Positions 14,794 through 22,683 of a DNA stretch of 29,891 nt are shown piece by piece. This stretch comes from a virus, in IMG/VR virus record IMGVR_UViG_3300020430_000066, positions 1-29,891 of that record. One strand, given 5' to 3'. Under the pieces are notes generated by a model. That model was not told where the DNA came from. It made no database searches and saw only the letters and a list, made by a program, of their open reading frames with translations. Every line of letters starts with the position of its first letter. Position 1 is the first letter of the stretch. The position numbers and the translations under genes are program-made.

Positions 14794-16451
14794 TGAACAG
14801 ATTAGATTTAATATCATCTTTAGAAGGCACAGAAGGTAATGGAGATTTAGAAAGATTACTTGCTTTACGTACACACGAAACAAACAATCTCCATCCTACT
14901 AATGTTAGAGAAACTGCAGAAAAAGACAAAGCATTTAGTACAATAGAAAAAGCTTTTAAATCTGACAATGTTAAGAGTGCAGCTATGCTTGTTGAAATGA
15001 ACAAAGAAAAGCTAGATGATAACTACATAGAAGAAAAAACAAAAGAAGATCCAAGACTAAAAAAATTCTTTACTGAAGGATATAAAATGGTTGGTACTGC
15101 TGTTGAGAGTACAATCAACAATGTTTATGAAGTAACAGATGACTTTGTACAGGTTTTGGAAAAGGTTGGTGTGCCTAATGTTTATATACAAATAAAAGAT
15201 GGCAAAGTAGATTTTACTACAAAAAGACCAGAAGATTTTAATCCAAGGCCTTTTGAATTTGTTGATAACCCAGATAGTATGGCAGCTAATTTAGGTGCAG
15301 GATTTTTAGAATTTATGATCCCTTTTACTGGGATGCTAAAAGCAACAAAGGCATATCAAGGTGGTAACATGGCTACTAATGCTTTGAAGGTGTATGGATC
15401 TGGAGCTGTAGCTGATTTTATGTTTTCTCCAGAATATGGCAACTTTGCGAGCTTGCTAGTAGAGCTTGGTGTCCAAAATGAGTTTGTACAATGGTTAGAT
15501 AGTAGGCCAGAAGATGCAGATGATTTGTACCAAAAATTTGTAGCAAGAGGCAAGCAGGTCATAGAAGGTGGTATTATGGGTGCTATGTTTGATACTGCTA
15601 TACGAAGTATAAAATTTATGAAGCAATCCCCAGAATGGGTTGCAAAAGCAAAAACTTATTTAGCTGCTAACTTTGAAGATGCAGGAAGTGGTTTAGCAGC
15701 AGTAGGATCAGATGCAGGAGCTGCTACTTCAAACATATCTGAAGTTATACCTGCTGCAGATAAATCTCTTTCAGATGCAGGATTAGAAGTTAATACTTCT
15801 CCTACAGATACACCATCTACAGGTGCAAAAGACTTACCATCCCAAGATACAACTGTACCTGGGCCAGAGAGAACTGAAACAATCTCTCCAGAAAAAGATC
15901 TAGGAAATAATAATAATTTATCTGCCATAAGTATTGAAAACAAAATATACCAAGTTGATAACGACATCAACACTTTACTTGCAAAAGCTAACGAAAACAA
16001 GCCAATATTAACAGATATGTTAAACAAATTTGATGCACAAATAGAAATAGATATAAAAAAATTAGATAGTATTAACACTAAATTAAAAGTTAAAAACAGA
16101 AATCCTAATGGATTACCAGATTATTTAAGAGCATATATGTTGGCAGAAAATGTAAAAATCAAAGATATATCAGCACAAATTGAAAAGGATCTAAAAGTTT
16201 TAGATAAAGATTACAATAATAAAACAAGATCAATACATTATCAGATTGAAGTATCTCCTGGATTTACTTCTGAAGTACAATTAAGACCAAAAGAAATACA
16301 TCCTATTATAAGCAAACATCATAAGAGATGGTACAGTTTGAGTAAAAAATATGATAATAAAAACGTTATACCACTAGCTTTACAAATGCAGATATACAAT
16401 GCAGAGATAAAATTAGAGGAGAACATAAATAGATTGTTAGGAAGTATATAA
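14793..16451 (+). CDS. Internal virion protein with C-terminal RelA/SpoT-like domain
   Basis: 552 residues in three parts. Residues 1-160 are charged and helical. Residues 160-290 hold a hydrophobic, possibly membrane-active region (NLGAGFLEFMIPFTGMLKAT) and ELGVQNEFVQWLDSRPEDAD, as in parts of gp16-like ejection proteins. A Ser/Thr/Pro/Ala linker spans about 300-375. Residues 400-535 look like a RelA/SpoT nucleotidyltransferase: LPDYLRAYM (D443, R446) at the RDLxGxR-like position, TRSIHYQIEV (478-487) at GYxSxH, and SEVQLRPKE (E494) at the VEIQIRT position. Both metal-binding acids appear kept, but the Gly-Tyr of GYxSxH is Lys-Thr, so activity may be altered or lost. Coupled by TAATG at both ends. 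Confidence 0.8.
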   Translation: MNRLDLISSLEGTEGNGDLERLLALRTHETNNLHPTNVRETAEKDKAFSTIEKAFKSDNVKSAAMLVEMNKEKLDDNYIEEKTKEDPRLKKFFTEGYKMVGTAVESTINNVYEVTDDFVQVLEKVGVPNVYIQIKDGKVDFTTKRPEDFNPRPFEFVDNPDSMAANLGAGFLEFMIPFTGMLKATKAYQGGNMATNALKVYGSGAVADFMFSPEYGNFASLLVELGVQNEFVQWLDSRPEDADDLYQKFVARGKQVIEGGIMGAMFDTAIRSIKFMKQSPEWVAKAKTYLAANFEDAGSGLAAVGSDAGAATSNISEVIPAADKSLSDAGLEVNTSPTDTPSTGAKDLPSQDTTVPGPERTETISPEKDLGNNNNLSAISIENKIYQVDNDINTLLAKANENKPILTDMLNKFDAQIEIDIKKLDSINTKLKVKNRNPNGLPDYLRAYMLAENVKIKDISAQIEKDLKVLDKDYNNKTRSIHYQIEVSPGFTSEVQLRPKEIHPIISKHHKRWYSLSKKYDNKNVIPLALQMQIYNAEIKLEENINRLLGSI

Positions 16452-19400
16452 TGGGAAGGTTTGGTAAATTTAATGCTGCAGAAATGGCTAAAGAAGTACA
16501 AAAATTTTTTACTAAAGGAATACCAGAACTTGAGCAATACTCCGAAAAAACACTCAAGAAACAAGTCAAGGCCCAAGATCTACTCAAAGAAAAAGGATCT
16601 CCAGAAGAATTATTTGACAAAAAATTTATAAAAAATTTAGAAGCTGCAGCTAATAAAAACCAATTACCACCAGAATTATTCCCAGGTAACTTTGATAGTT
16701 TTAAAAACTCTCTTTGGTACAAGGTAAAAGATGAAGGCGATATTGATGCTTTGATAGAAGTTGTATCAAAACATTATAGTAAAAATGCTTTAGAGGCTAG
16801 GAGAGGTAATAAAAAAGGTGTACTAAAAGATGAAGTTGTAAAAGAGCTAGCAGATGAACTAAATATATCTATTAAGACTTTGCAAAACAGAAGAATTGGA
16901 TCTGTCTATACAGTAGAACAAATGTATGGAGCTATAAAATTATTAAAAGATTTTAGAAAAGTTTTAAAATTATCTCTAAAAAAAGCAGTATCAGAAAATG
17001 CTTCTGGACAAGAAAAAGCTTTTGCAGTGCAAATGACACAAACATATTCTTCTGTACTTAACCAGGTCATGGGTGCAAGAGCTGAACTAGGAAGATCATT
17101 TAGAATATTGAGAGAAATGAAAAATGGTTTTGACCAGATACAAGATGAAGATAAAGCTTTGCAAGCTGTCTTTGACAGTATTGGTGGCAAAGAATTGAAT
17201 GAAAGAAAACTAGAAGCTCTCTATGGTATTATAGAAAACAATGAGAATTCTGTAGCCAGAGCTACAAGACAGTTAAATTTAGCATCTACTAGAGATATGC
17301 TGTTCCAGGTTTATTATAACAATCTTTTATCTGGTATTGACACACACATGGTAAATCTTGGTGCAGGTGTAGTGCTGCAGCATTTTCATCATCTAGCAAG
17401 ATTTGCAGGTGGTACAAAAGGATCTGTAAATAAAATGCTAAACAAACAATACAAGGGCCTTACTTTCAAGCAGGCTCTTGCAGGTTACTATGGTTATATG
17501 CAATCAATGATAGATGGCACTAGAGTATTTGCTTCATCATTATTGACAGGAAGATCTATAGATACATTTTCTAAAGTACCTATTGATGACAGTATTTCTG
17601 GTGGCAAGATAAATATTAGAAATCTTACATACAATTCTGTTGGTAAAGTAAATAAAAGATTGAGAGAAAGACTAGAAGAAGATCCTAAATTTTTAAATGA
17701 CAATATGTATTTTAAAGGTGCAGATGCTATTTTAGATGTATCTACAAGATATGCTCCAAGATTTATGAGAGCTGCAGATGATATGTTAAAATTTATGTTC
17801 TACAGATCGGAGCTGCATACTCATGCTTACAACAAAGCTATGCAAGAAGTAGAAAATGGGGTGCTTGCAGATAAAGATTTTGCATTAAGAGTACAAGAGA
17901 TAGTTAATGATCCAATAAAACAAGCTCCAGAAATTAGACTAAAAGCTTTGGATGAAGCAAGAGATACAGTTTTACAAAGAAGATTAGATAAATTTGGATC
18001 TGCTATTTATGGTGTGTTGAAAGAACAAGCAAATATTCCAGGATCTGCATTTTGGGGAACAACGTTAAAAGTAATTACACCATTTTTTGGAACACTATAC
18101 AATCTAACAAAAGTGGGTTTTGAGCTTACACCAGTTATAAATGCAGCTATAGCAGCTACTCCAGGCACAAAATTAAACACTATGTTAAAATCTACGAACC
18201 AGGTAGAGAGAGATATGGCTATAGGCCACTTAATTGCTTCACATGGGTTAGTCTTTATGTCCACTCTTGCAGCTATGAATGGTTATGTAAAAGGTGGAGA
18301 TCCTGTTTTTAGCAGCAAAAGAGATGCTAAATCTTTAAAATTTATGAAAACAGGGCCAGATGAATTTTCTGTTGTAGTACCTTGGTCAAAGATAGATCCA
18401 GAAGGAGAATTTATAGGATCTTTACATGATGGCAAAGATAGATCTTATCAACTTAATAGATTAGATCCTGCAGGACAGTGGCTTACAATAGGATATAATA
18501 TTGCACAAATGACAGAGGCAAGTGAAGGAGAGATAACAGAAGCTGTTATAAAATCTATTTTATCTGTTGGAGAAAAAACAATATCATCTTCTTTTGCTGT
18601 TAATATTGCAGATACTATAGAGATATTTTCAGATAATTATGGAACAGGAGATCCAACACAATTTACTAGAAAGGTAATAAAATGGGGTGCAAAGAACGTA
18701 GCAAACTTTGTACCAACTTCTTCACGTATGAGAATGAATATAAATAAACTAGGAGATGTAGATGAAAATGGTAACTTGATTGCTAGAACAGGAGATCTGC
18801 CAGATGTATTTACTTTAGAAGATCCAGATGATGGACAGATAAAAGTTTTTGTGGACAATGGGGATGGCACTTATGAAATGATAAATCAAAGCAGCGCAGA
18901 GGAAAATTCAAGCACAGTTGATAGAATGATAAATGATTTTACTAGAGAGCTTGGTAATGAAGTAGATAAAAGAATTGATAGGCAATCACTAGAGCAAGCA
19001 GTGGATTGGTGGGGGAGAGATGCAACAGAAGATCCAAGAATTGGGCCAGGTGGTGTTATTTATTCTCCTGTAAAATACAGAGATATGGAATGGAACGTAC
19101 AATCTCTTATTGATACAGGTTTATTTAGTGAGGAAGATACTCAAAAAACTGTACCTCTTTTACATAGAAACGAAAAATTTGATAGTATTGCAAACATGAG
19201 AACGCAAGATGGCAAGCCTTTATTTGCTAATATTTTAAATATTGTTGGTGTAGCAGGAGAGTTTGAACGATTGAGTTATGGGCCAAGCAATCATCCTGCC
19301 TATATTTCTATCAGAGGCCAAAGAATTAAGTTAAGCAGAGAGCAGCATAACGATTACAAAAAAATGATAAATGGAGATTTTTCTGTTTTGCCTCCAAGTG

Positions 19401-19774
19401 TTTTAGAAAATGTTGAAGCTTATGTATCTCCAGAATATTATGAAAATGTTATGATGAACAATGTATCTTTGAAGGACAATCTACTTACACTTTTTAATTC
19501 TGATATGTATTATATCTATGGATCAGATGATGACACTGCAACTACTTCAAGAGAAACAATGATTGATAATACTATAAGATTTCATAGGCATGGAAAACCA
19601 GAGCAATTTAAAAATAGCTTTGAAACTAGCGAAAATTTAAGAATTGGTCTTGATGGCCCAGATAAATTATTGATGTTAAAATATCCAGATTTAAAGTATA
19701 AAGCACTTGAGTTGACTAAAAATATAAATGACAAAAATATGAAACCTTTAAGAGAAGTTATAGGAGCAGAATAA
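16451..19774 (+). CDS. Large internal virion (ejection) protein, T7 gp16-like core
   Basis: 1107 residues, the longest gene here. Predominantly helical with hydrophobic segments. The diagnostic block is VYYNNLLSGIDTHMVNLGAG near residues 290-312, matching the LLSGxxTHxVN motif of giant podovirus internal core proteins. Further on are FWGTTLKVITPFFGTLYNLT and LIASHGLVFMSTLAAMNGYV, consistent with membrane-interacting segments that cross the inner membrane during DNA ejection. No lysozyme or lytic transglycosylase domain is visible, unlike T7 gp16, whose N-terminus carries one. With the preceding 552-residue protein it may represent a split gp16. TAATG coupled. Confidence 0.87.
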   Translation: MGRFGKFNAAEMAKEVQKFFTKGIPELEQYSEKTLKKQVKAQDLLKEKGSPEELFDKKFIKNLEAAANKNQLPPELFPGNFDSFKNSLWYKVKDEGDIDALIEVVSKHYSKNALEARRGNKKGVLKDEVVKELADELNISIKTLQNRRIGSVYTVEQMYGAIKLLKDFRKVLKLSLKKAVSENASGQEKAFAVQMTQTYSSVLNQVMGARAELGRSFRILREMKNGFDQIQDEDKALQAVFDSIGGKELNERKLEALYGIIENNENSVARATRQLNLASTRDMLFQVYYNNLLSGIDTHMVNLGAGVVLQHFHHLARFAGGTKGSVNKMLNKQYKGLTFKQALAGYYGYMQSMIDGTRVFASSLLTGRSIDTFSKVPIDDSISGGKINIRNLTYNSVGKVNKRLRERLEEDPKFLNDNMYFKGADAILDVSTRYAPRFMRAADDMLKFMFYRSELHTHAYNKAMQEVENGVLADKDFALRVQEIVNDPIKQAPEIRLKALDEARDTVLQRRLDKFGSAIYGVLKEQANIPGSAFWGTTLKVITPFFGTLYNLTKVGFELTPVINAAIAATPGTKLNTMLKSTNQVERDMAIGHLIASHGLVFMSTLAAMNGYVKGGDPVFSSKRDAKSLKFMKTGPDEFSVVVPWSKIDPEGEFIGSLHDGKDRSYQLNRLDPAGQWLTIGYNIAQMTEASEGEITEAVIKSILSVGEKTISSSFAVNIADTIEIFSDNYGTGDPTQFTRKVIKWGAKNVANFVPTSSRMRMNINKLGDVDENGNLIARTGDLPDVFTLEDPDDGQIKVFVDNGDGTYEMINQSSAEENSSTVDRMINDFTRELGNEVDKRIDRQSLEQAVDWWGRDATEDPRIGPGGVIYSPVKYRDMEWNVQSLIDTGLFSEEDTQKTVPLLHRNEKFDSIANMRTQDGKPLFANILNIVGVAGEFERLSYGPSNHPAYISIRGQRIKLSREQHNDYKKMINGDFSVLPPSVLENVEAYVSPEYYENVMMNNVSLKDNLLTLFNSDMYYIYGSDDDTATTSRETMIDNTIRFHRHGKPEQFKNSFETSENLRIGLDGPDKLLMLKYPDLKYKALELTKNINDKNMKPLREVIGAE

Positions 19775-19775
19775 C

Positions 19776-21587
19776 ATGGCAATAAATCCAATACTTACAG
19801 GGGAACGTAGAAATCAATACACTTCAAGTGGATCTCTAGGCCCATATAATTTTACGTTTGTAATTTTTGCAGATACAGATCTAGCTGTTTATGTAGATAG
19901 CACAAAAAAAACATTAACCACTCACTACACAGTTTCAACAAACACCAATGGCACAGGATCTATAACCTTTACTTCTGGTAATGCGCCTGCCAATGCTGCA
20001 ATAGTAACAATTATAGGTAACAAAGATTTAGCAAGAGCAACTGTATTTTCTTCTGGAGGCCCACTTACTGCAGATAGTTTAGAAACTGAATTCAATAATA
20101 GTTTATTATTTTTACAACAATTAGATGAAAAAATTTCAAGATGTTTGACTTTACCAATAGAAACAGCAAACACTAGGCCTTTTGCTTTACCAGATAAATC
20201 TACAAGAGCTTCAAAAATTATGGCTTTTGACGCAAATGGTAATCCAGAAACAACAGTAAATTCTTCTGGACTAGACACACTCTCTGGAATAGCAACTGAA
20301 ATCCAAGCTTTAGCAGCAATAAGCAGCGATATAACTGCAGTAAATTCAAATGCTACAAACATTAACAACCTTGCAGCTCAAATATCTGCTGTAACAAATG
20401 TCAATTCAAGCTTATCTGCAATTAATACTGTTAATAGCAATATTTCTGCAATCAACACAGCTAACAGCAACAGCACTGCTATAACAAACGTAAGTAATGC
20501 AATACCAAATATAAACCAAGTAGCAAATAATTTATCTTCAGTATCAAATTTTGCTAATATTTATTTAGGAGCTTCATCTTCAGCTCCAACTCAAGATCCA
20601 GATGGTTCAGCTTTGGATGATGGAGATCTCTATTTTGATACAAGTACGAATACCTTACGTGTTTATGCTTCTGGTTCTGGATGGCAATCTGCAGGTTCAT
20701 CAATTAATGGTACTTCTGCTAGATTTACTTTTACAGTTTCTAGCTCAACTACCACAATAACTGGAAATGATGATTATGGCAGCAATCTTGCTTATGATGC
20801 AGGATTTGTAGATGTTTATCTAAATGGGGTGCGTATGGTAAATGCTTCAGATGTAACTGTAACATCTGGAACGTCTATTGTTTTTGCAAATCCGATTGGT
20901 GCTTCTGGAACAGATACAGTGGATGTTATTGCCTTTGGTACTTTTCAAGTAGCCAACATAGCTGCTTCTGCAATTACATCTGGCACGTTAGGTGTAGCAA
21001 GGGGTGGTACAGGAAAAACTACTTCAGATCTATCTGGCCAGGCAGGAAAAGTTTTAGTAGTTAATGCTGCTCAAAATGGTTTTGATATTGGCCAGGCAAG
21101 CACAGCAGAAGTTTATGGTTTCAACACTTCATTTACAGCTTCAACAGTTTATTACAATGTAGCTGTACAATCTGTAGGAGGAGCAAATAAATATTTTATA
21201 ATGGGCCAACAGCAAAAAACTTTAGAATTAGAGGAAGGCAACACATATATTTTTGACCATCCCTCTGCTCATCCATTAAGATTTTCTACAGATAGTAACA
21301 ACTCAACTCCTTATACTACTGGAGTTACAGTGGTTTCATCAACTAGGGTACAAATAGTAGTAGCTGCAAATGCTCCTACTTTGTATTATTATTGTAATGT
21401 TCATGCAGGGATGGGTGGCCAGGCGAATACACCTGCTCCTGTGAATAATACTTTACAAGTTACAACAACAAATCAAGGAGCAGATAATATAGATGCTGCT
21501 ACTTATGCTGCCTTTGATGATGTAATTTTTGCAGCTTCTGGTATAACATTTAGCCTGGATAATGGAGATTTAATTGCAACAATATAA
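19776..21587 (+). CDS. Tail fibre with T7 gp17 N-terminal anchor and cupredoxin-like domain
   Basis: 603 residues. Residues 1-150 are the T7-type fibre anchor that binds the tail (NPILTGERRNQYTSSGSLGP; FADTDLAVYVDSTKKTL; DEKISRCLTLPI). Residues 165-260 are degenerate Asn/Ile/Ala repeats, likely a trimeric coiled coil. Residues 310-395 form a beta domain (DVYLNGVRMV). GTLGVARGGTGKTT (404-417) is a common fibre connector. Residues 463-550 resemble a cupredoxin: H495 or H499 early, then YYYCNVHAGMGG with C540, H543 and M546, the His-Cys-His-Met set of type 1 copper sites. The C-terminus is short beta structure. It binds host surface receptors. Confidence 0.92.
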   Translation: MAINPILTGERRNQYTSSGSLGPYNFTFVIFADTDLAVYVDSTKKTLTTHYTVSTNTNGTGSITFTSGNAPANAAIVTIIGNKDLARATVFSSGGPLTADSLETEFNNSLLFLQQLDEKISRCLTLPIETANTRPFALPDKSTRASKIMAFDANGNPETTVNSSGLDTLSGIATEIQALAAISSDITAVNSNATNINNLAAQISAVTNVNSSLSAINTVNSNISAINTANSNSTAITNVSNAIPNINQVANNLSSVSNFANIYLGASSSAPTQDPDGSALDDGDLYFDTSTNTLRVYASGSGWQSAGSSINGTSARFTFTVSSSTTTITGNDDYGSNLAYDAGFVDVYLNGVRMVNASDVTVTSGTSIVFANPIGASGTDTVDVIAFGTFQVANIAASAITSGTLGVARGGTGKTTSDLSGQAGKVLVVNAAQNGFDIGQASTAEVYGFNTSFTASTVYYNVAVQSVGGANKYFIMGQQQKTLELEEGNTYIFDHPSAHPLRFSTDSNNSTPYTTGVTVVSSTRVQIVVAANAPTLYYYCNVHAGMGGQANTPAPVNNTLQVTTTNQGADNIDAATYAAFDDVIFAASGITFSLDNGDLIATI

Positions 21588-21627
21588 GATTGATTATTTT
21601 TTAAAAATTTTATAAAAAGGAGAAACT

Positions 21628-22362
21628 ATGGCAACTATAAATATCGGATCGCTTTCATTATCATCTCACAAAGGAGATTATGATAATTCAACTTCTTACG
21701 TTAAAAATGACGTAGTCTATTACGCAACTACAGGCAGTGCCTATATTGCAAAGCAAGCAACAACAGGAAACCTTCCAACAAGCACAGCTCACTGGAATGT
21801 TTTTGCTGCAGGATCTGGTGGTATATGGAACGCAGGTTTATCACTTGGCAGCGCAAATCAAATTTTGCAAGTCAATTCTGGTGCAAGTGCTTTAGAATTT
21901 ACTAATAAACCACAAGGAATAGCTGAGGCTGATATGTGGAGGATGACATCAAATACTGGTACTACTTCAAAAGACCCAGTAGATAATCTTGAAAGATGTG
22001 ATGACGCAACTTTTGCAAAGATTGGAACTGGTATGTCATACTCATCTGGTATTTTTACTTGGCCTAATACTGGTTTGTGGTTGGTTCGTTGGAATTGGGA
22101 TGGAGATAGCTCCAATGTTGGTGGTCAAATGAAAATAATGGTCTCTACAGATAGTGGTTCAAATTATGATGAAGTAAGCTCCCCACATGTAGGAGATGGT
22201 CAAGGTTGGTATGTTGGTGCTAGTACAGAAGCTTTTGTTAATGTTACTAATGTCTCAACATTTAGAGTTAAATTTAAAAAAGATGGTGCTTGGAATATGT
22301 ATGGAAATACCGACAAAAACAGAACTTGTTTCACATTTATAAGACTAGGAGATAGCCAATAA
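21628..22362 (+). CDS. Tail-associated protein: CBM-like N-terminus, C1q/TNF-like C-terminus
   Basis: 244 residues behind AAAAAGGAGAAACT. Residues 15-62 (KGDYDNSTSYVKNDVVYYAT to WNVFAAG) have the pattern of CBM5/12-type carbohydrate-binding modules (Y-V-x-x-D-x-V-Y ... A-x-W). Residues 100-244 resemble the C1q/TNF-like jelly-roll heads of marine phage tails: LERCDDATFAKIGTGMSYSS, GIFTWPNTGLWLVRWNW and a final CFTFIRLGDSQ strand. C1q-like heads trimerise and bind ligands at tail tips. It follows the main fibre gene, so a second receptor-binding or fibre-tip protein is likely. The domain names rest on pattern recognition. Confidence 0.82.
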   Translation: MATINIGSLSLSSHKGDYDNSTSYVKNDVVYYATTGSAYIAKQATTGNLPTSTAHWNVFAAGSGGIWNAGLSLGSANQILQVNSGASALEFTNKPQGIAEADMWRMTSNTGTTSKDPVDNLERCDDATFAKIGTGMSYSSGIFTWPNTGLWLVRWNWDGDSSNVGGQMKIMVSTDSGSNYDEVSSPHVGDGQGWYVGASTEAFVNVTNVSTFRVKFKKDGAWNMYGNTDKNRTCFTFIRLGDSQ

Positions 22363-22379
22363 TAAGGAGAATATAAATT

Positions 22380-22679
22380 ATGGAAAAAGATTATTTAAGT
22401 TTAGCTTTAGACACTTTTAATAATGGTGGTTGGTACACTTGGAAAAAGGAAGATGACAATGGTAATGTTATTCCTAGCAACCAACGAATGCAATATCAAT
22501 ACATTAAGATTACTAAAGATGGTGCAACTATGCCAAGCGAAACTGAGGTAAATGCAAAAATGCAAGAACTCAAAGACATAGATGATAATAAACCAAATAT
22601 AAAAGCTAGTGCAAAAGCTAAACTTATTGCAGGAGAACCTCTTACCGAAGAAGAAGCAAACATACTTGTAGGAGTTTAA
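22380..22679 (+). CDS. Small tail-region protein, possible fibre chaperone, 99 aa
   Basis: Preceded by AAGGAGAATATAAATT. Acidic and helical in its C-terminal half (SETEVNAKMQELKDIDDNKP; EPLTEEEANILVGV), with an aromatic N-terminal region (NNGGWYTWKKEDDNG). Small proteins between fibre and adhesin genes are often fibre-assembly chaperones, but no family is recognised here. Its final codons carry the AGGAG that serves the next gene. It lies at the start of the stretch with fewer GATC and GGCC words than the rest of the genome. Confidence 0.8.
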   Translation: MEKDYLSLALDTFNNGGWYTWKKEDDNGNVIPSNQRMQYQYIKITKDGATMPSETEVNAKMQELKDIDDNKPNIKASAKAKLIAGEPLTEEEANILVGV

Positions 22680-22683
22680 TCCT

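Noticed and set aside
15656-16078. 140-codon minus-strand frame inside the 552-residue virion gene
   Set aside because: Antisense of the Ser/Thr/Ala linker and following helix; no initiation signal and isolated orientation.
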